64,000 nucleotides of DNA from Ehretia macrophylla (GCA_037974665.1 CM075767.1:18492840-18556839), one strand, 5' to 3'. Positions 11,129-24,207 are shown, counted from the first letter of the stretch. A program made the numbers and translations. The notes: generated from the letters alone by a model not told the origin.

Positions 11129-13614
11129 TGTAACGCCCCGACCCAACCCCACGCTAAAGGTTAAGTATGGACCCGATAAACGGACATAGTCTCCTCTGTA
11201 CTGCGGACATTTGAAAACCTGAAAATGCTCCAAATAGCTACAATATACTAAAACAAGCTTTTATAATTAAATTTCAAAGGTTCAAGGCCATCCAAGCCTT
11301 GAAACATACAATTGCTCCAATTCACACAAGCATGCAACCAACTTAACTTTTCATTAAACCATTTTTAACATGCCGATCAATGATAATATTAGAGCAATCT
11401 TAGAAGTTGAAATCAAACATGCCTTTAAACATACACCCCCAAGCATGCAAGAACTAAAAGAGAATTACAAGTTATTACAAGCCATAATATCTCAAAGCTA
11501 ACATTACAACCAACTAACTTTCAACTTACAACTACAAGAATATACATAGCCCTAAGGCCACAAAATAGATCATAACATAGTAGTACATGAACTCCATGAA
11601 ATAGCAAGAAATCATATCCACCTCAGGCAATAAACACACAGCAACTAGGGCAAAGGGTCAGTCTGAACTTCTTCTTCTTCCACTACCACCTCAACTAGCT
11701 GGGGATCACCTTCAGCACTTCCTGAAACATGATATCGAGGTATGAGCAACACTATTGCCTAGTGAGGGATAAGGTCCTGGGACGTGCAATGCAACAGGTA
11801 AAACAGTTAAACAATAATAGTAATTAAACAATTTAAGAAGTAACAATAGCTTAAATAACCACACATTAAAAAGGATACATTTCACTTAACCCCAACACCA
11901 AATCTTCAATCCACGAACACGATCCACGATCACGATAAGCCAGCATAACCCCAAACACTCCAGTGGGTGTACTCCGGATGTACCCCGATAATCTTGTGAC
12001 CCAACATCCCCTGGATATCTCTGGACCAGGCGAATGAAGGACTAGGGCACGGAGTTTGAATATCCACCGGCAAGCCCTCTACCGCCCAGCCGATATTCAA
12101 CACATTCGCCCCTGACACTATGGTTGCGCAACCACTATGCAATGCACTTAACGATGACAAGTCAATATCAATAATATAAGCAATAACACATAAGAGGATC
12201 AACAAAGTAGGTTGACCTCAGAACGGATAGGTTAGAAGCAGTTTATACAAGCAAATAAGCAACTTTACAAGGGGCATATATAAGATACATTTAGAATTAA
12301 ACCAAAAGCTTCAAAATAACTTAAAATCACATTTAAACACTCAATAGGTCGTGCCAAGTTCTTAGAAGCGAGAGACAATCGATATTGCACCTAAACCCCT
12401 TTGTTATTCAAGCTATTTCTCTTCCAAACCAAAGTTAATGATTCAATTTCAAATGGAAACTATACCAACCTTCTAACTAACCCTCAAGGGACCCTTTCAA
12501 CCCTCAAACACATTCAAATGCCCGCAATTACCCCGAAAGCCCCAATTTTCCTTTTCTAGCTTTGAACTACACATGTCTCATCCGGGCATCAATCAAGAGT
12601 TGGCAAAGCTTCTATAGCACCTAGGTGTCCTAAGAATTCTAAAAGTGAAGCCCGAATCCACCCGGATTCATATTAACCCCGAAATCTCTTTGTTAAAGTC
12701 GGCTAATTCACGTTCTACGCAAATTTAGAGCAATTCAATTGCACGGGGCTATTAGACTACCTTCATTAACACCTAAGGCATCTGTTAGAAGAAATTAATC
12801 AAGTCAAAATGCATAATTACACAAAACCCTAGAATTTTCATCACTATTCACTTCTACGAATTAACTATCGATTTCTACCGTTTAATCAATGAAACAATAG
12901 CATAAATATGGTATCTACTACATGTACACAACATATATAAGTTTATTTGAGCCTTGCAATAGCATTAAACATCATTTCTAACAAATCAAGAAAATAGCAA
13001 CATTTCTAATATGCGAAAAGAAGCCGTGAAATCCCACACCAATGCGCATAGGAACTCCTAGGAGGCTTGCACACACCCTAATCTACTTGCTCTAGGCTTG
13101 AAGGGGCTTGAATTAAAGAGTTGAAGAGCAAAAAATCACCTCCTTGGGCTGCTTGGGGCTCTCGGCTTTTGCGCAGTAACTTTCAGCATTTTTTTGTTTT
13201 GTTTTTGCTAGTTATAAGCTAAGGTGCCTTATGTGAGTATATATGATAGGTGGGGTCTTGTTTGGTTGCTCAAGTGGTCCAATAAAAAGTGCGTAGATAG
13301 CTTTTAATGAGTCTAAAGTGCAAGGTATAAGCTAATTAGTTAAAACACTAAGTTATGTTACGTAACACTATTTATTGAACCACTAAAAATATTTTCTAAA
13401 CGAGTGTTCTTATCGCTCCTTGCTCAATTGCTCTTTTTTCCTATTCCTTTAACAATTAATATGATTTAATAAAAATGCTAATTCACTAATATAATGCAGT
13501 TTGAAAATGGAGTGAATAGTAGCTAAGAAAGACAATAAATAAAGCACATAATTAAATGCGCAATTAAGGGATGCAACAGTAAGTTAATGCAAGGCAAAAA
13601 GCTCGGGCGTCACA
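11129..13614 (-). repeat. Tekay-1 3' LTR (2486 bp)
   Basis: TGTAACGCCCC...GGGCGTCACA. It matches the 5' LTR at 18695-20550 closely, apart from a block (about 12271-12895) absent from that copy. The adjacent purine tract lies at 13615-13632. Confidence 0.93.
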
Positions 13615-13632
13615 TCCTCTCCCCCTTAAACT
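13615..13632 (-). other. Tekay-1 polypurine tract
   Basis: On the minus strand this reads AGTTTAAGGGGGAGAGGA, directly abutting the TG of the 3' LTR. It is the expected primer for plus-strand synthesis. The same tract is at 35264-35281 and 53902-53919 in the other two Tekay elements. Confidence 0.85.
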
Positions 13633-13649
13633 AATTGTGTCCACGTAAT

Positions 13650-16600
13650 TCTTACATGAATCGGCGAATAACTCCGGATATTTCTCTCGCATCTGATCCT
13701 CCCTCTCCTAGGTAGCATCCTCTAACCCGTGATGATCCCACAGAACTTTAACCATCGGAATGCTTTTAGTCCTCAGCTCCTGAGCTTTCTGATCTACAAT
13801 CCGAAGAGGTTTCTCTGTGTACGTCAAAGTCTCACTGATCTCTAAAGGCTCGGGCTCAAGAATATGAGAGGGATCTGGTTGATACTTTCGAAGCATAGAA
13901 ACATGGAAGACATCATGAATTCTGCCCAGACTAAGAGGCAAAGTTAAACGATAGGCCAATTCACCAATGGTTTCAGTTATCTCAAATGGTCCCACATAAC
14001 GAGGGCTAAGTTTACCTCCTTTGCCATGCCGAATCAAGCCCTTGCAAGGAGAAATTTTCAGAAATACCCGATCCCCAACAGCAAATTTCAGATCACGACG
14101 GCGTCTATCTGCATAACTCTTTTGCCGACTCTGTGCTGTAAGCATTCTTTTTCTGATAAGCTGAACATTATCAATCATTCTGTTCATCTCTAGCAATAAA
14201 GTAGGATCAATAGATTTTGACTCACCAACTTCATCCCAATATAAAGGAGATCTGCATTTTCGCCCATACAAAGCCTCATACGGTGCCATACCGATAGTAG
14301 CTTGATAACTGTTGTTATAAGCAAATTCTGCGAGAGGTAAGTATTTCTCCCAACTCTTACCGAAGTCCAGAATGCACGCTCGAAGCATATCCTCAAGTAT
14401 TAAGATAGTTCTTTCAGATTGCCCATCAGTTTGAGGATGATAAGAAGTACTAAAAGTCAATGTCGTGCCCAAAGCTTTCTGAATCTTCTGCCAGAACTGA
14501 GATGTGAATCTGGGATCTCTATCTAACACAATACTCTTGGGAATCCCATGAAGTCTAATAATATTCTCAACATAAATTTCAGCCAACCTATCAAGAGATT
14601 CAGTTTTCTTTGTAGCAATAAAATGAGAGGTTTTGGTCAACTTATCCACAACAACCCAGACTGAATCATGACCTCTCAAAGACCGCGGTAAATCTGACAC
14701 GAAATCCATGGTAATGTGATCCCATTTCCAAACAGGAATAGCCAAAGGCTGCAACAACCCTGCTGGTCTCTGATGTTCAGCTTTAACTTTCTGACATGTA
14801 AGACATTTAGCAACATAGTCAGCAATCTTTCTCTTCATGTTGGTCCACCAGTAGTTCTATTTCAGATCTCTGTACATCTTGGTACTGCCTGGATGGATAG
14901 TATACTTAGAATTATGAGCCTCTGCAAGAATTTCTTTCTTTAAAGCTGGCTCAGAAGGAATGCAAATTCTACCTTTGAACTTAAGAAGGCCATCATTATG
15001 CAATTTGAAATCCGACTCTCCCCCTTTTGACTTTTCTAAGATTTCCACCAATTGCAGATCAGCTTGCCGAGCCTCTCTAATCCTGGATAATAAAAGAGAC
15101 TGAATATGCAAACTTGCAAATTGAACACCAGAATCTGAAATGTTGGGCCTCCATAAACATAATTCCTCCATGAATTTCCAATTTTTGATGATTATACTAG
15201 CATCTGTAGCCTTTTGGCTTAAGGCATCAGCAACAATATTAGCCTTACCTGGCAGATAAATGATAGTACAATTATATTCCTCAAGAAACTTCAACCAACG
15301 CCTCTGCCTCATATTCAACTCTTTATGAGAAAAGAGATATTTCAGACTCTTGTGATTAGTAAAGATTTCAAATTTATTACCCCAAAGATAATGACGTCAT
15401 TTCTTTAACGCAAAGATGATAGCTGCAAGCTCGAGATCATGCGTCGGGTAATTAAGTTCATAAGGTTTCAGTTTTCTGGAAGCATAAGCGATAACTCTCC
15501 CATTCTGCATCAATACACAGCCCAAACCTTCCTTAGAAGCATCACTATAGATTACCAGATTATCGGTACCCTCAGGTAGAGCGAGAATAGGAGCTGTGGT
15601 TAATCTCTTCTTTAATTCCTGGAAGCTAGCCTCACATTTCTCATTCCAGTCAAATATAGTCTTCTTCCGAGTGAGTTGAGTCAAAGGTCCAGCAACTTTA
15701 GAGAAATCCTTGACAAACCTTTTGTAATAACCCGCTAAACCCAGAAAACTGCGAATTTCTATAACAGTCTCCGGCCGTTTCTATGCCATGACAACCTCAA
15801 TCTTTGCTGGGTCTATAGAAATTCTATCCTGAGAAATAATGTGGCCCAGAAAAGTGACTTATCTTAACCAGAACTCACATTTGTTAAACTTCGCAAATAA
15901 CCGATGTTCATGAAGAGTCTGCAACACAATTCTAAGATATCGTTCATGTTCCGCCTCAGATTTAGAATAGACAAGAATATCATCAATGAAAATAACCATA
16001 AACTAATTTAGATAGGGGCGGAATACTCTCTGCATCAGAACCATAAATGCGGTAGGAACGTTAGTTAACCCAAACGGCAGAACAACAAACTCATAATGAC
16101 CATACCGAGTTCTGAAAGCAGTTTTGGGAACATCATCAGACTTAATCCTTAACTGGTAATAGCCCTACCTCAGATCGAATTTAGAAAATACCCTGGCACC
16201 TTGCAGCTGGTCAAATAATTCCTCAATCAAAGGCAATGGATATTTGTTTTTGATAGTTATCTGATTAAGACCCCGATAATCAATGCATAACCGAAGAGAT
16301 CCGTCTTTCTTTTTAACAAATAAGACCGGTGCACCCCAAGGTGAAGAACTCGGCTGAATGAACCCCTTCTCAAGTAAACCCTGCAACTGAATTTTCAATT
16401 CTTGCAACTCAAGTAGAGCCATTCTGTACGGAGTTCTAGAGATAGGTGTAGCCCCTGGTAATAAGTCGATCACAAACTCTATCTCTCTATCAAGTGGTAA
16501 ACCAGGTAACTCCTCAAGAAACACCCTCGGAAACTCTCTCACGATAGGTACATCATTCAGTTTCAATTGATCACCAGGTTGATTAATAAAATAAGCAAAG

Positions 16601-17043
16601 TAAGCCTCACAACCCTTACCTAACATTTTTGATGCTTTAATAGAAGATATGATAGGAGTTCCCGTAGATTTTCTACTACCAACTATTTTTAGTACGGGCT
16701 GGTCGGGCATTTTTAGTTTCACAATCTTCTTTCTACAATCAAGTTGGGCATAATATTTACCTAACCAGTCCATCCCCAATATAATTTCAAAGTCACGGAA
16801 ATGTAGAATAATTAAATCGGTAGGAAAGACACGACCTTGAATACAGATATTACATGCCTTGCAAATAGACTTGGTGACAAACTTTGGCCCCATAGGAGTG
16901 TAAACCACAGTATCATGCAACAGTTTATCATGTTTCAACTTAGCATTTTGTGCACAAATAGGTGTAATAAATGAATGCGAGGCCCCAGAATCAATTAAAA
17001 CTTTAACTGATTGATCATTAAGAAGAAAAGTACCTTCTACCAC
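13650..17043 (-). pseudogene. Tekay-1 pol: protease, RT, RNase H, integrase, chromodomain
   Basis: Minus-strand domain order: protease with active-site LIDSGAS (about 16992), RT with the [10 protein letters not shown] box (about 15985-15955), RNase H (about 15684-15300, [10 protein letters not shown]), and integrase. The integrase shows an HHCC zinc site (H...H in 14930-14860, CLTCQK in the frame from 14838), a core MDFVSDL, VLDRDPRFTS, and a glutamate in DGQSERT. A chromodomain-like end follows. In the family it copies the RNA to DNA and inserts it, and the chromodomain is thought to steer insertion to heterochromatin. Stops include TAG after LR at about 16165 and TAG replacing W in LEDATW (about 13708). 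The RT-RNase H junction (16165-15690) also has several. Confidence 0.88.
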
Positions 17044-17099
17044 AGCGATCGTATCCGAAAGCTCCTCTGCATCTAAGGTAAATACTTGGGCCTGACCCC

Positions 17100-18327
17100 G
17101 CGGTACTGGTGCTGCAACTGAACCCCTGGTCTGATTGCTTTGACCAGATGTCTGACCCCGGGTATTCTTGAATTTCTGGCAGTCTCTAACCCTGTGTTGA
17201 TCACTGCCGCATCCGGTACAACGACCTAATCTCTTCCAACAATTCTCCTCAGTATGACCCTAGCGTTGACAGAAGCTGCACTGCTGGTGACGTCTTGCAA
17301 CAGTGCCTCCCGAAGGAGCTCTGTAAGTAGAGGTAGCTGAACTACCCTACTGAGAATGAACTACTGCTGGTCGGGTCTGCCCCTGACTCTGACTCTGACT
17401 CTGACTCTGGACTGGTCGCGACTGAATCTGAACAGGCATTGTATAACTCTGTGTCTGCCTTGGCTGTGAACTCTGCCCAACTGGAACAGTCTGCCTCTGG
17501 CACCCCTGACTCTGAGATTAAAACTGCCGCTTACTCGATTGACTAGTCTTTGCCAACACATCTGCCTTGCGTTTTTCATACCTCGAGGCGGCTCTGACCA
17601 CTGCAGCATAGTTAGGGTAATCATTCGCAGACAGATTAAGCATAATATCATTCCTCAATCCCATAATGAACCTCTGCATCTTCATATCCTCAAGTTGTAC
17701 CAAAGCCGTCACATAGCAAGAAAGCCTAGTAAAAGCAGCCTCATATTGATCCACTGACATATTTCCCTGTTTCAAGGCTATGAACTCTGCCTGACATCTC
17801 TCACGGGCAACCACGGATATATATTTATCTCAGAACTCTCGAACGAAGTCAGCCCACGAATGTTGAACCGCCTCAGCTTCCCATTTCTCATTAATAGTAC
17901 GCCACCACTCCTCGGCGTCACCCTCCAACAGAAATGTAGCATAAGTAATCTTTCTCTCATCACTGCACTCTAGAATTGCAGCCACCCTTTCAAATTTCCT
18001 CAACCACAATTCGGCCTTCATATCGTCAGGTTCTCCAAAGAAGCTGTAGGCCCCGTGATGTAAAAATCGGTCATACAAATTAGCTCCAGCAGCACCACTA
18101 CCCTCGGCTCTGGCGGCCTGATTACCCCTAGGAGCCCCTGTCTGACCTTGCTGAGTTACAAACTGTGCAATAGTGTTCATAGCAGTAGCCATAGTAGCCA
18201 GAATCTGTGCAGTGCTGGGTTTTGGTCCCTGTGGTGGTGCATTCTCTGCTACTCCTTCACCCTCTCCCGGTACACCCTGCCTAGGAGCTTCTTCCGGCTC
18301 TCTCCCCGGTCTGCCCCTTCTCCTCAT
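17100..18327 (-). pseudogene. Tekay-1 gag
   Basis: It starts at MRRRGRPGR (18327). The capsid-like region contains the LYDRFL...FFGEPDDMKAELWLRKFERV block typical of chromovirus gag. An EEWWRTI block follows, then a QSQ/SQSQ-rich linker, then a CCHC zinc knuckle near 17285-17245 (CSFCQR then HTEENC, with a stop inside). TGA at 17830-17832 replaces an Arg codon that Tekay-3 keeps. The product would coat the element's RNA in virus-like particles. Confidence 0.85.
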
Positions 18328-18675
18328 CTCAACAGCTAGAATGCAAAGTATTATGACAGGCATTTACATAAATTACAGGTAAAGCACATAGGAAGAAGTT
18401 CAAATAAATTCACATAAGTCACATATTACATTAGAAGAATGTTCACATACAAGAGATTCATAGTCACTTAATCATGCTTGACATTCAAGACTTTTCACTT
18501 TCAATCATTAACTCTTAGAGACCTTTCGCATTCCATTATCATGCTAGCATATTCCTTTCTAATTCAAATTCCACTTAGGCAAATCAAAGGACCACAAATT
18601 CATACAATCACAAGGTCACATAACAGATCTCTACCCATAGACTGAGAAATTTAACCCGGCTTCATGCAGTCTATA

Positions 18676-18687
18676 GCTCTTATACCA
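18676..18687 (-). other. Tekay-1 primer-binding site
   Basis: Reads TGGTATAAGAGC on the minus strand, one base from the initiator-Met tRNA complement TGGTATCAGAGC. Seven bases separate it from the 5' LTR. Confidence 0.85.
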
Positions 18688-18694
18688 CCTAAAA

Positions 18695-20550
18695 TGTAAT
18701 GCCCCGATCCAACCCCACGCAAAAGGTTAAGTATGGACCCGATAAACGGACATAGTCTCCTCTGTACTGCGGACATTTGAAAACCTGAAAATGCTCCAAA
18801 TAGCTACAATATACTAAAACAAGCTTTTATAATTAAATTGCAAAGGTTCAAGGCCATCCAAGCCTTGAAACATACAATTGCTCCAATTCACACAAGCATG
18901 CAACTAACTTAACTTTTCATTAAACCAGTTTAACATGCCGATCAATGATAATATTAGAGCAATCTTAGAAGTTGAAATCAAACATGCCTTTAAACATACA
19001 CCCCCAAGCATGCAAGAACTAAAAGAGAATTACAAGTTATTACAAGCCATAATATCTCAAAGCTAACATTACAACCAACTAACTTTCAACTTACAACTAC
19101 AAGAATATACATAGCCCTAAGGCCACAAAATAGATCATAACATAGTAGTACATGAACTCCATGAAATAGCAAGAAATCATATCCACCTCAGGCAATAAAC
19201 ACACAGCAACTAGGGCAAAGGGTCAGTCTGAACTTCTTCTTCTTCCACTACCACCTCAACTAGCTGGGGATCACCCTCAACACTTCTTGAAACATGATAT
19301 CGAGGTATGAGCAACACTGTTGCCCAATGAGGGATAAGGTCCCGGGGCATACAATGCAACATGTAAAACAGTTAAACAACAATAGTAATTAAACAATTTA
19401 AGAAGTAACAATAGCTTAAATAACCACACATTAAAAATGATACATTTCAGTTAACCCCAACACCAAATCTTCAATCCACGAACACGATCCACGATAAGCC
19501 GGCATAACCCCAAACACTCCAGTGGGTATACTCCAGATGTACCCCGATAATCCTACGACCCAACATCCCCTGGCAATCTCCGGACCAGGCGAATGAGGGA
19601 CTAGGGCACGGAGTTTGAATATCTGTCGGCAAGCCTTCTGCCGCCCAGCCGATATTCAACACATCCGCCCCCTGACACTATGGTTGTGCAACCACTATGC
19701 AATACACTTAACGATGATAAGCCAATATCAACAATAATAAGCAATAACACATAAGAGGATCAACAAAGTAGGTTGACCTCAGAACGGATAGGTTAGAAGC
19801 AGTTTATACAAGCAAATAAACAACTTTACAAAATAGCATAAATATGGTATCTACTACATGTACACAACATATATAAGTTTATTTGAGCCTTGCAATAGCA
19901 TTAAACATCATTTCTAACAAATCAAGAAAATAGCAACATTTTTAATATGCGAAAAGAAGTTGTGAAATCCCTCACCAATGCGCGTAGGAACTCCTAGGAG
20001 GCTTGCACACACCCTAATCTACTTGTTCTAGGCTTGGAGGGGCTTGAATTGAAGAGTTGAAGAGCAAAAAATCACCTCCTTGGGCTGCTTAGGGCTCTCG
20101 GCTTTTGCACAATAACTTTCATCATTTTTTTGTTTTGTTTTTGCTAGTTATGAGCTAAGGTGCCTTATGTGAGTATATATGATAGGTGGGGTCTTGTTTG
20201 GGTGCTCAAGTGGTCCAATAAAAAGTGCGTAGATAGCTTTTAATGAGTCTAAAGTGCAAGGTATAAGCTAATTAGTTAAAACACTAAGTTATGTTACGTA
20301 ACACTATTTATTGAACCACTAAAAATATTTTCTAAACGAGTGTTTCTATCCCTCCTAGCTCAATTGCTCATTTTTCCCATTCCTTTAACAATTAATATGA
20401 TTTAATAAAAATGCTAATTCACTAATATAATGCAGTTTGAAAATGGAGTGAATAGTAGCTAAGAAAGACAATAAATAAAGCACATAATTAAATGCGCAAT
20501 TAAGGGATGCAACAGTAAGTTAATGCAAGGCAAAAAGCTCGGGCGTCACA
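18695..20550 (-). repeat. Tekay-1 5' LTR (1856 bp, internally deleted)
   Basis: Same ends as the 3' LTR (TGTAATGCCCC...GTCACA) but about 625 bp shorter. Sequence jumps at about 19830 from the part matching 12270 to the part matching 12896. Because LTRs are copied from one template at insertion, the deletion happened afterwards. Confidence 0.9.
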
Positions 20551-22266
20551 ATAGTTCCTCATAAGCTCCTAGGCAATAAGAACATTGTCGAGGATTTTCC
20601 TCCTAGGGATAAACGCCGACGAATTCTTTGAAATATAGTACCTTTAAGTCGATTCGCAAGAACTTTCGAAACACATTTGTAAACCATATTACAACATAAA
20701 ATGGGTCGAAAATCTTGGATTCGGGAGGAATTATCCACTTACGGAACCAAGTTAATGGCTGTTGTATTTATCTCTTTAAGTAATCTACTTGCCAAAAAAG
20801 ATGATTTCACAGCATGACAAAAGTCTGCACCAATAACATCCCAAGCATTTTTGAAGAAAAATGCTGAAAAACCATCAGGCCTAGGCACTTTACTATCATC
20901 AATAGAAAAAAAGTGCTTCATTAATTTCAACATCAATAACTGGATTCTTGAGGTCATTGTGCATACGCGTAGGGATGGACTTAGCAACCAGCTCCCTGAG
21001 ATCATTAACTATATAGCATTCATTACTGTTATTCTCTTTCCCTATTACATTTATGAAATAGCTCACTGTCATTTGCTTCATTTCCTCCATAGAGGAAATA
21101 AAGCTGCCATCTACTTTGATAAGAGAATGGATATTGTTCCTGACTCTGTGCCCTTTGATCACTTTGTGGAAATAAGCAGTATTAAGATCCTCTTATTTGA
21201 TCCATTTAATTCTAGCCTTCTGCCTCAACATAGAGTCCTCCTTTAGAAGTGCTTGATCCAACTGCGACCTGATTAAACTCTCAAGCTCAAGAGAATGGTC
21301 AAAGTGAAGTCAATTCAAAATTTGTTCCTGGATCATAGAGAGACTACTTCTAAGGTCATTAATAGTACTCTCGATATTTTTAAAATGTTCGAGATTGAAC
21401 CTCTTTAAATCCAACTTCAAAGCCTTGAGTTTTTGGATGAAGCAAAACATAGGCACCTTATTAAACTGATGCATCAAGGCATTCACAATTAAGGGGGCAT
21501 AATCTTCATGCAATGACCAAGCTTTATAGAATCGAAAAGAAACAACTCTACGAACTTGTTCTTGGCTGGTAGTAACAATCAGTGGACAATGATCAGAGAT
21601 AGATAGCATATCCACTCTAACATTAGAATGCTCAAACTGTATGAACCATCGATAGTTGACAAGGACTTTGTCGACTTTACTTGCTTTTAAAGTCTCATCC
21701 CCAACATTGTTGCTCCAGGTGTATTCTGGCCCGACATAATGGTACTCGAACAACTCAGCATTTCTAAGCATTCCTTGAATTCTACTGACCTAATGGACAG
21801 AGTTGTACATCTGATCCTTTCTTCAATTCTTAAAATTTCATTAAAATCCCCAAGTGCACAAAAAGGATAATCAATGAATCTAGAATTCTAGTCAACTATC
21901 TTCGTCCAAAGTCTCCTTCTATGCAAATAATCATTGTTCCCATACACAAAATAGAGGTACCACATTTGATTGTCACGCAATAAACTACATTAGCAGAGAA
22001 TGGCCTGATCACAAGCTTCAATCATCCATCAATTAACCTAGTTATAATTCCAAAACATCCAAATTCTACCTCTAGGGGATAATTGGTAATTATTGATAAA
22101 TCCCCAGACCTTGAATTTTCTGAACAATTCTCTAGGCATTGTTCAACTTGATTTTAGTTTTTAGGATTCCAAAAATATATAAGTTCATCCTACAAGCAAA
22201 AAGTTAGACCTTCTTTTGTTTGGAGGTTTTATTCATACCCTTAATGTTCCAAACTCCAAAATTCAT
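20551..22266 (-). pseudogene. LINE ORF2, N-terminal part: endonuclease and start of RT
   Basis: Minus strand from 22266: MNFGVWNIKGMNKTSKQKK is the usual opening of a plant LINE apurinic-type endonuclease. The frame 21771-21310 carries its C-terminal SISDHCPL motif, with the conserved Asp-His pair. RT starts in 21005-20739 with DDSKVPRPDGFSAFFFKNAW and continues to an FRPILCCNMVYKC block near 20695. Stops and frameshifts separate the pieces. The reading frame is interrupted at 20550 by Tekay-1. Confidence 0.83.
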
Positions 22267-24207
22267 TTAGATATATCTAGGGGTAGAGGAGCCTGTTGTG
22301 GATTACCCACTGAAGTTTACCCTATTCGAAACTTATTTACCTTTAATGCCCGATTGTTTACCATTAGGTGATTTGGATCTCTGTACTGATTTCACAATGC
22401 TAGAAGGTTTAACAATAACTCTCTTGACTCTACCTTGAACCTCTTCCTATCTTTCATGAGGTTGCTCAGCCTGAACTATACCTTTATTAGTAGATTGCTC
22501 TATACTATTAAGAAGTTCCTTATTAGTACCTTTGTAATGACTCGGCTAAGCGAATACCCCGCAGGGCAGAGGCACACTGGCGATGTCACATAAGTTGATA
22601 TTGTCCGCTTTGGTACACCCCGCACTTAACGTACGAGCGTGCCCTCACGATTTTGTTCCCCACGTGTTACCACGTGAAAAGGCCTCATCTCGAATACAAG
22701 GGGACATTTCCCACTATATATTCAATGGTCCCAGTTCGTAACCTTCCGATGTGGGATGGGTTCACCACATCCGCCCCTACTAGAAGGACCTAGCGCCTCG
22801 CATGTCACTGATACAAAGGAAGGCCCGCTCTGATATCACTTCTGTAACGACCCGGCTAAACGAATACCCCGCAGGGTAGAGATACACCAGCGACGTCACA
22901 TAAGTTGATATTGTCCGCTTTGGAACACCCTGCACTTAACGTATGAGCGTGCCCTCACGGTTTTGTTCCCCAAGTGTTACCACGTGAAAAGGCCTCAACT
23001 CGAATATAAGGGGACACTTCCCACTATATATTCAATGGTCCCAACTCGTAACCTTCCGATGTGGGATGGGTTCACCACAACCTTTGGCTGGCATTTTGTT
23101 AGCTTCATCTTGATTAGACTTTCCCTGCCAAATCTATTTGGTTTTAAGACATTTAGACCCCAAGTGTCCCAACTTTTTGCAATATTCACACCACATTGGT
23201 TTCCAAGTGTATTCAACCTTAACAAGAACTTTATTACCTTCCCCCATATCAAGAGGAATTTTTTTCCTGAATCATTTTTTCAAGTCAACTTCCACACACA
23301 CCTTTGTGTAATTTAGCCTGGATTTTGCCTTAGTGGCTACATCCATTTGGAGAGGTGTCCACAAAGCACTTACAAGTAGGCTAAGTCCCTTTTTAGTCCA
23401 CATAATCGAAGGGGCTTTCCTTAATTTTACCCAAATAGGTATGGTATCAGACTTGAAGTTTTCCCATTGAAGGTTAGGCTTTCAACAGTAAAGGAGAAGT
23501 GGTTTGTTATTGATATGCCTAAACTGCTCTAACACCTTCTTGCATTTGTCCGCATCTTCAAATTTGAAAATATAGAGCCCTTAAATACCAAATTTAATTT
23601 CAACCTTCCCAAATTTTCTCTATTGGGATTCAACCACTACTTGTACAACAAAAAAAGATGGACTTTTATCCATAAATTGGCCCACGAGACAAGAATTCCA
23701 ATAAGCTTTGTCATCTTCAATCACCTCCTGGGAAGGCCAAACAACAATATCCCCATTTTTCATCTCAAGTTCCTCTTTTTCAAGGTTAAGAGAGTCCTTA
23801 AACTGTCCCTCAAATAAATATTTCCATGATTTGGGAGTTTCTTTGGGGGATGAAACCTTTGCAATTTGTGTATCCTCCACCTGGGTAGGGGAAGTAAGAG
23901 ACCTAGCTAAACTTGTTTCACCAGCGGTAGCTGGGGATAGGGCTGGAAAATCTTCACCATAAGATGAACATAACGGCTTTGTCAATGGCAGAGGGATCTT
24001 AGTAGGGCTAGCCCCAACAGGTTTTGAACTGATAGTGGGAATCTCCTTAGCATTTTTAGAAGGAGCGGCTTTAGCAGGAAAGAAGGGTGGTATTGAAAGA
24101 CAACCACCACATATCAAATCCACCGGCGAGAAAGACGGTGATAGCATAGAGCCACCACTGATACTCACCGAAGATTTAGCAACACTTTTGGGTTTCCCCC
24201 GAGCCAT
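22267..24207 (-). pseudogene. LINE ORF1 (RNA-binding, DUF4283 region and zinc knuckle)
   Basis: ORF1 starts with MARGKPKSVAK at 24207 and has a Ser/Pro-rich N-terminal part. An EDFPALSP block and a DUF4283-like middle follow, then a CCHC knuckle with the pattern C-x2-C-x4-H-x4-C, partly frame-shifted, near 23190-23150. A TRIM interrupts it just after the knuckle. The ORF1 protein binds LINE RNA. The first 195 codons are open; the rest is broken. Confidence 0.78.
22533..23079 (-). mobile_element. Complete TRIM retrotransposon, 547 bp
   Basis: Two LTRs of 237 bp each (22533-22769 and 22843-23079), starting TGTAATGACTCGG / TGTAACGACCCGG and ending GGTTCACCACA, flank a 73-bp middle. The middle carries TGATATCAGAGC on the minus strand (22828-22839), one base off the iMet primer site. 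Target duplication ACCTT is present at 22528-22532 and 23080-23084. It has no coding capacity. It is a different family from the TRIM at 2050. It contains the ATATTGTCCGCTTTGG stretch that I know from other plant TRIM LTRs. Confidence 0.92.

Larger units (their letters stand above)
11129..20550 (-). mobile_element. Tekay-1: Ty3/gypsy chromovirus (Tekay/Del clade)
   Basis: A complete 9422-bp LTR retrotransposon flanked by ATAGT (11124-11128 and 20551-20555). Termini are TGTAACG...GTCACA, and coding is on the minus strand. Order on that strand: 5' LTR 18695-20550, primer site, gag, protease, RT, RNase H, integrase, chromodomain, purine tract, 3' LTR 11129-13614. The Tekay/Del assignment rests on the long LTRs (about 2.5 kb), the iMet primer site and a chromodomain-like tail (IPMVKVLWDHHGLEDAT). 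It is inserted in the RT region of the LINE. It is inactive because of stops in gag, RT and the chromodomain. Confidence 0.93.
9222..24207 (-). mobile_element. L1-type plant LINE, split by a Tekay element and a TRIM
   Basis: Poly-T at 9222-9231 marks the 3' end on the minus strand. Going upstream come a zf-RVT domain, reverse transcriptase, endonuclease, and an ORF1 beginning at 24207. Two later insertions interrupt it: a Tekay retrotransposon at 11129-20550 and a TRIM at 22533-23079. Both leave perfect 5-bp duplications, so LINE sequence can be followed across each. Without them the LINE is about 5 kb, close to full length. Every reading frame has stops. The 5' limit is uncertain: sequence up to about 24420 may be its 5' UTR. 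Confidence 0.85.

Noticed and set aside
11930..12205. Recurrent 60-90-codon ORFs inside the LTRs (also 19471, 33555, 52205, 59740)
   Set aside because: They occur at the same LTR position but with differing frames, ends and stops and carry no domain; LTR sequence similarity explains them.
18148..18382. Plus-strand ORFs opposite gag, also at 58397-58606
   Set aside because: They are antisense shadows of the gag frame and recur only because the elements are homologous.
22533..23079. Possible Cassandra-type TRIM with 5S rRNA in its LTR
   Set aside because: No 5S internal promoter stretch could be recognised in either 237-bp LTR, so only the general TRIM call is made.
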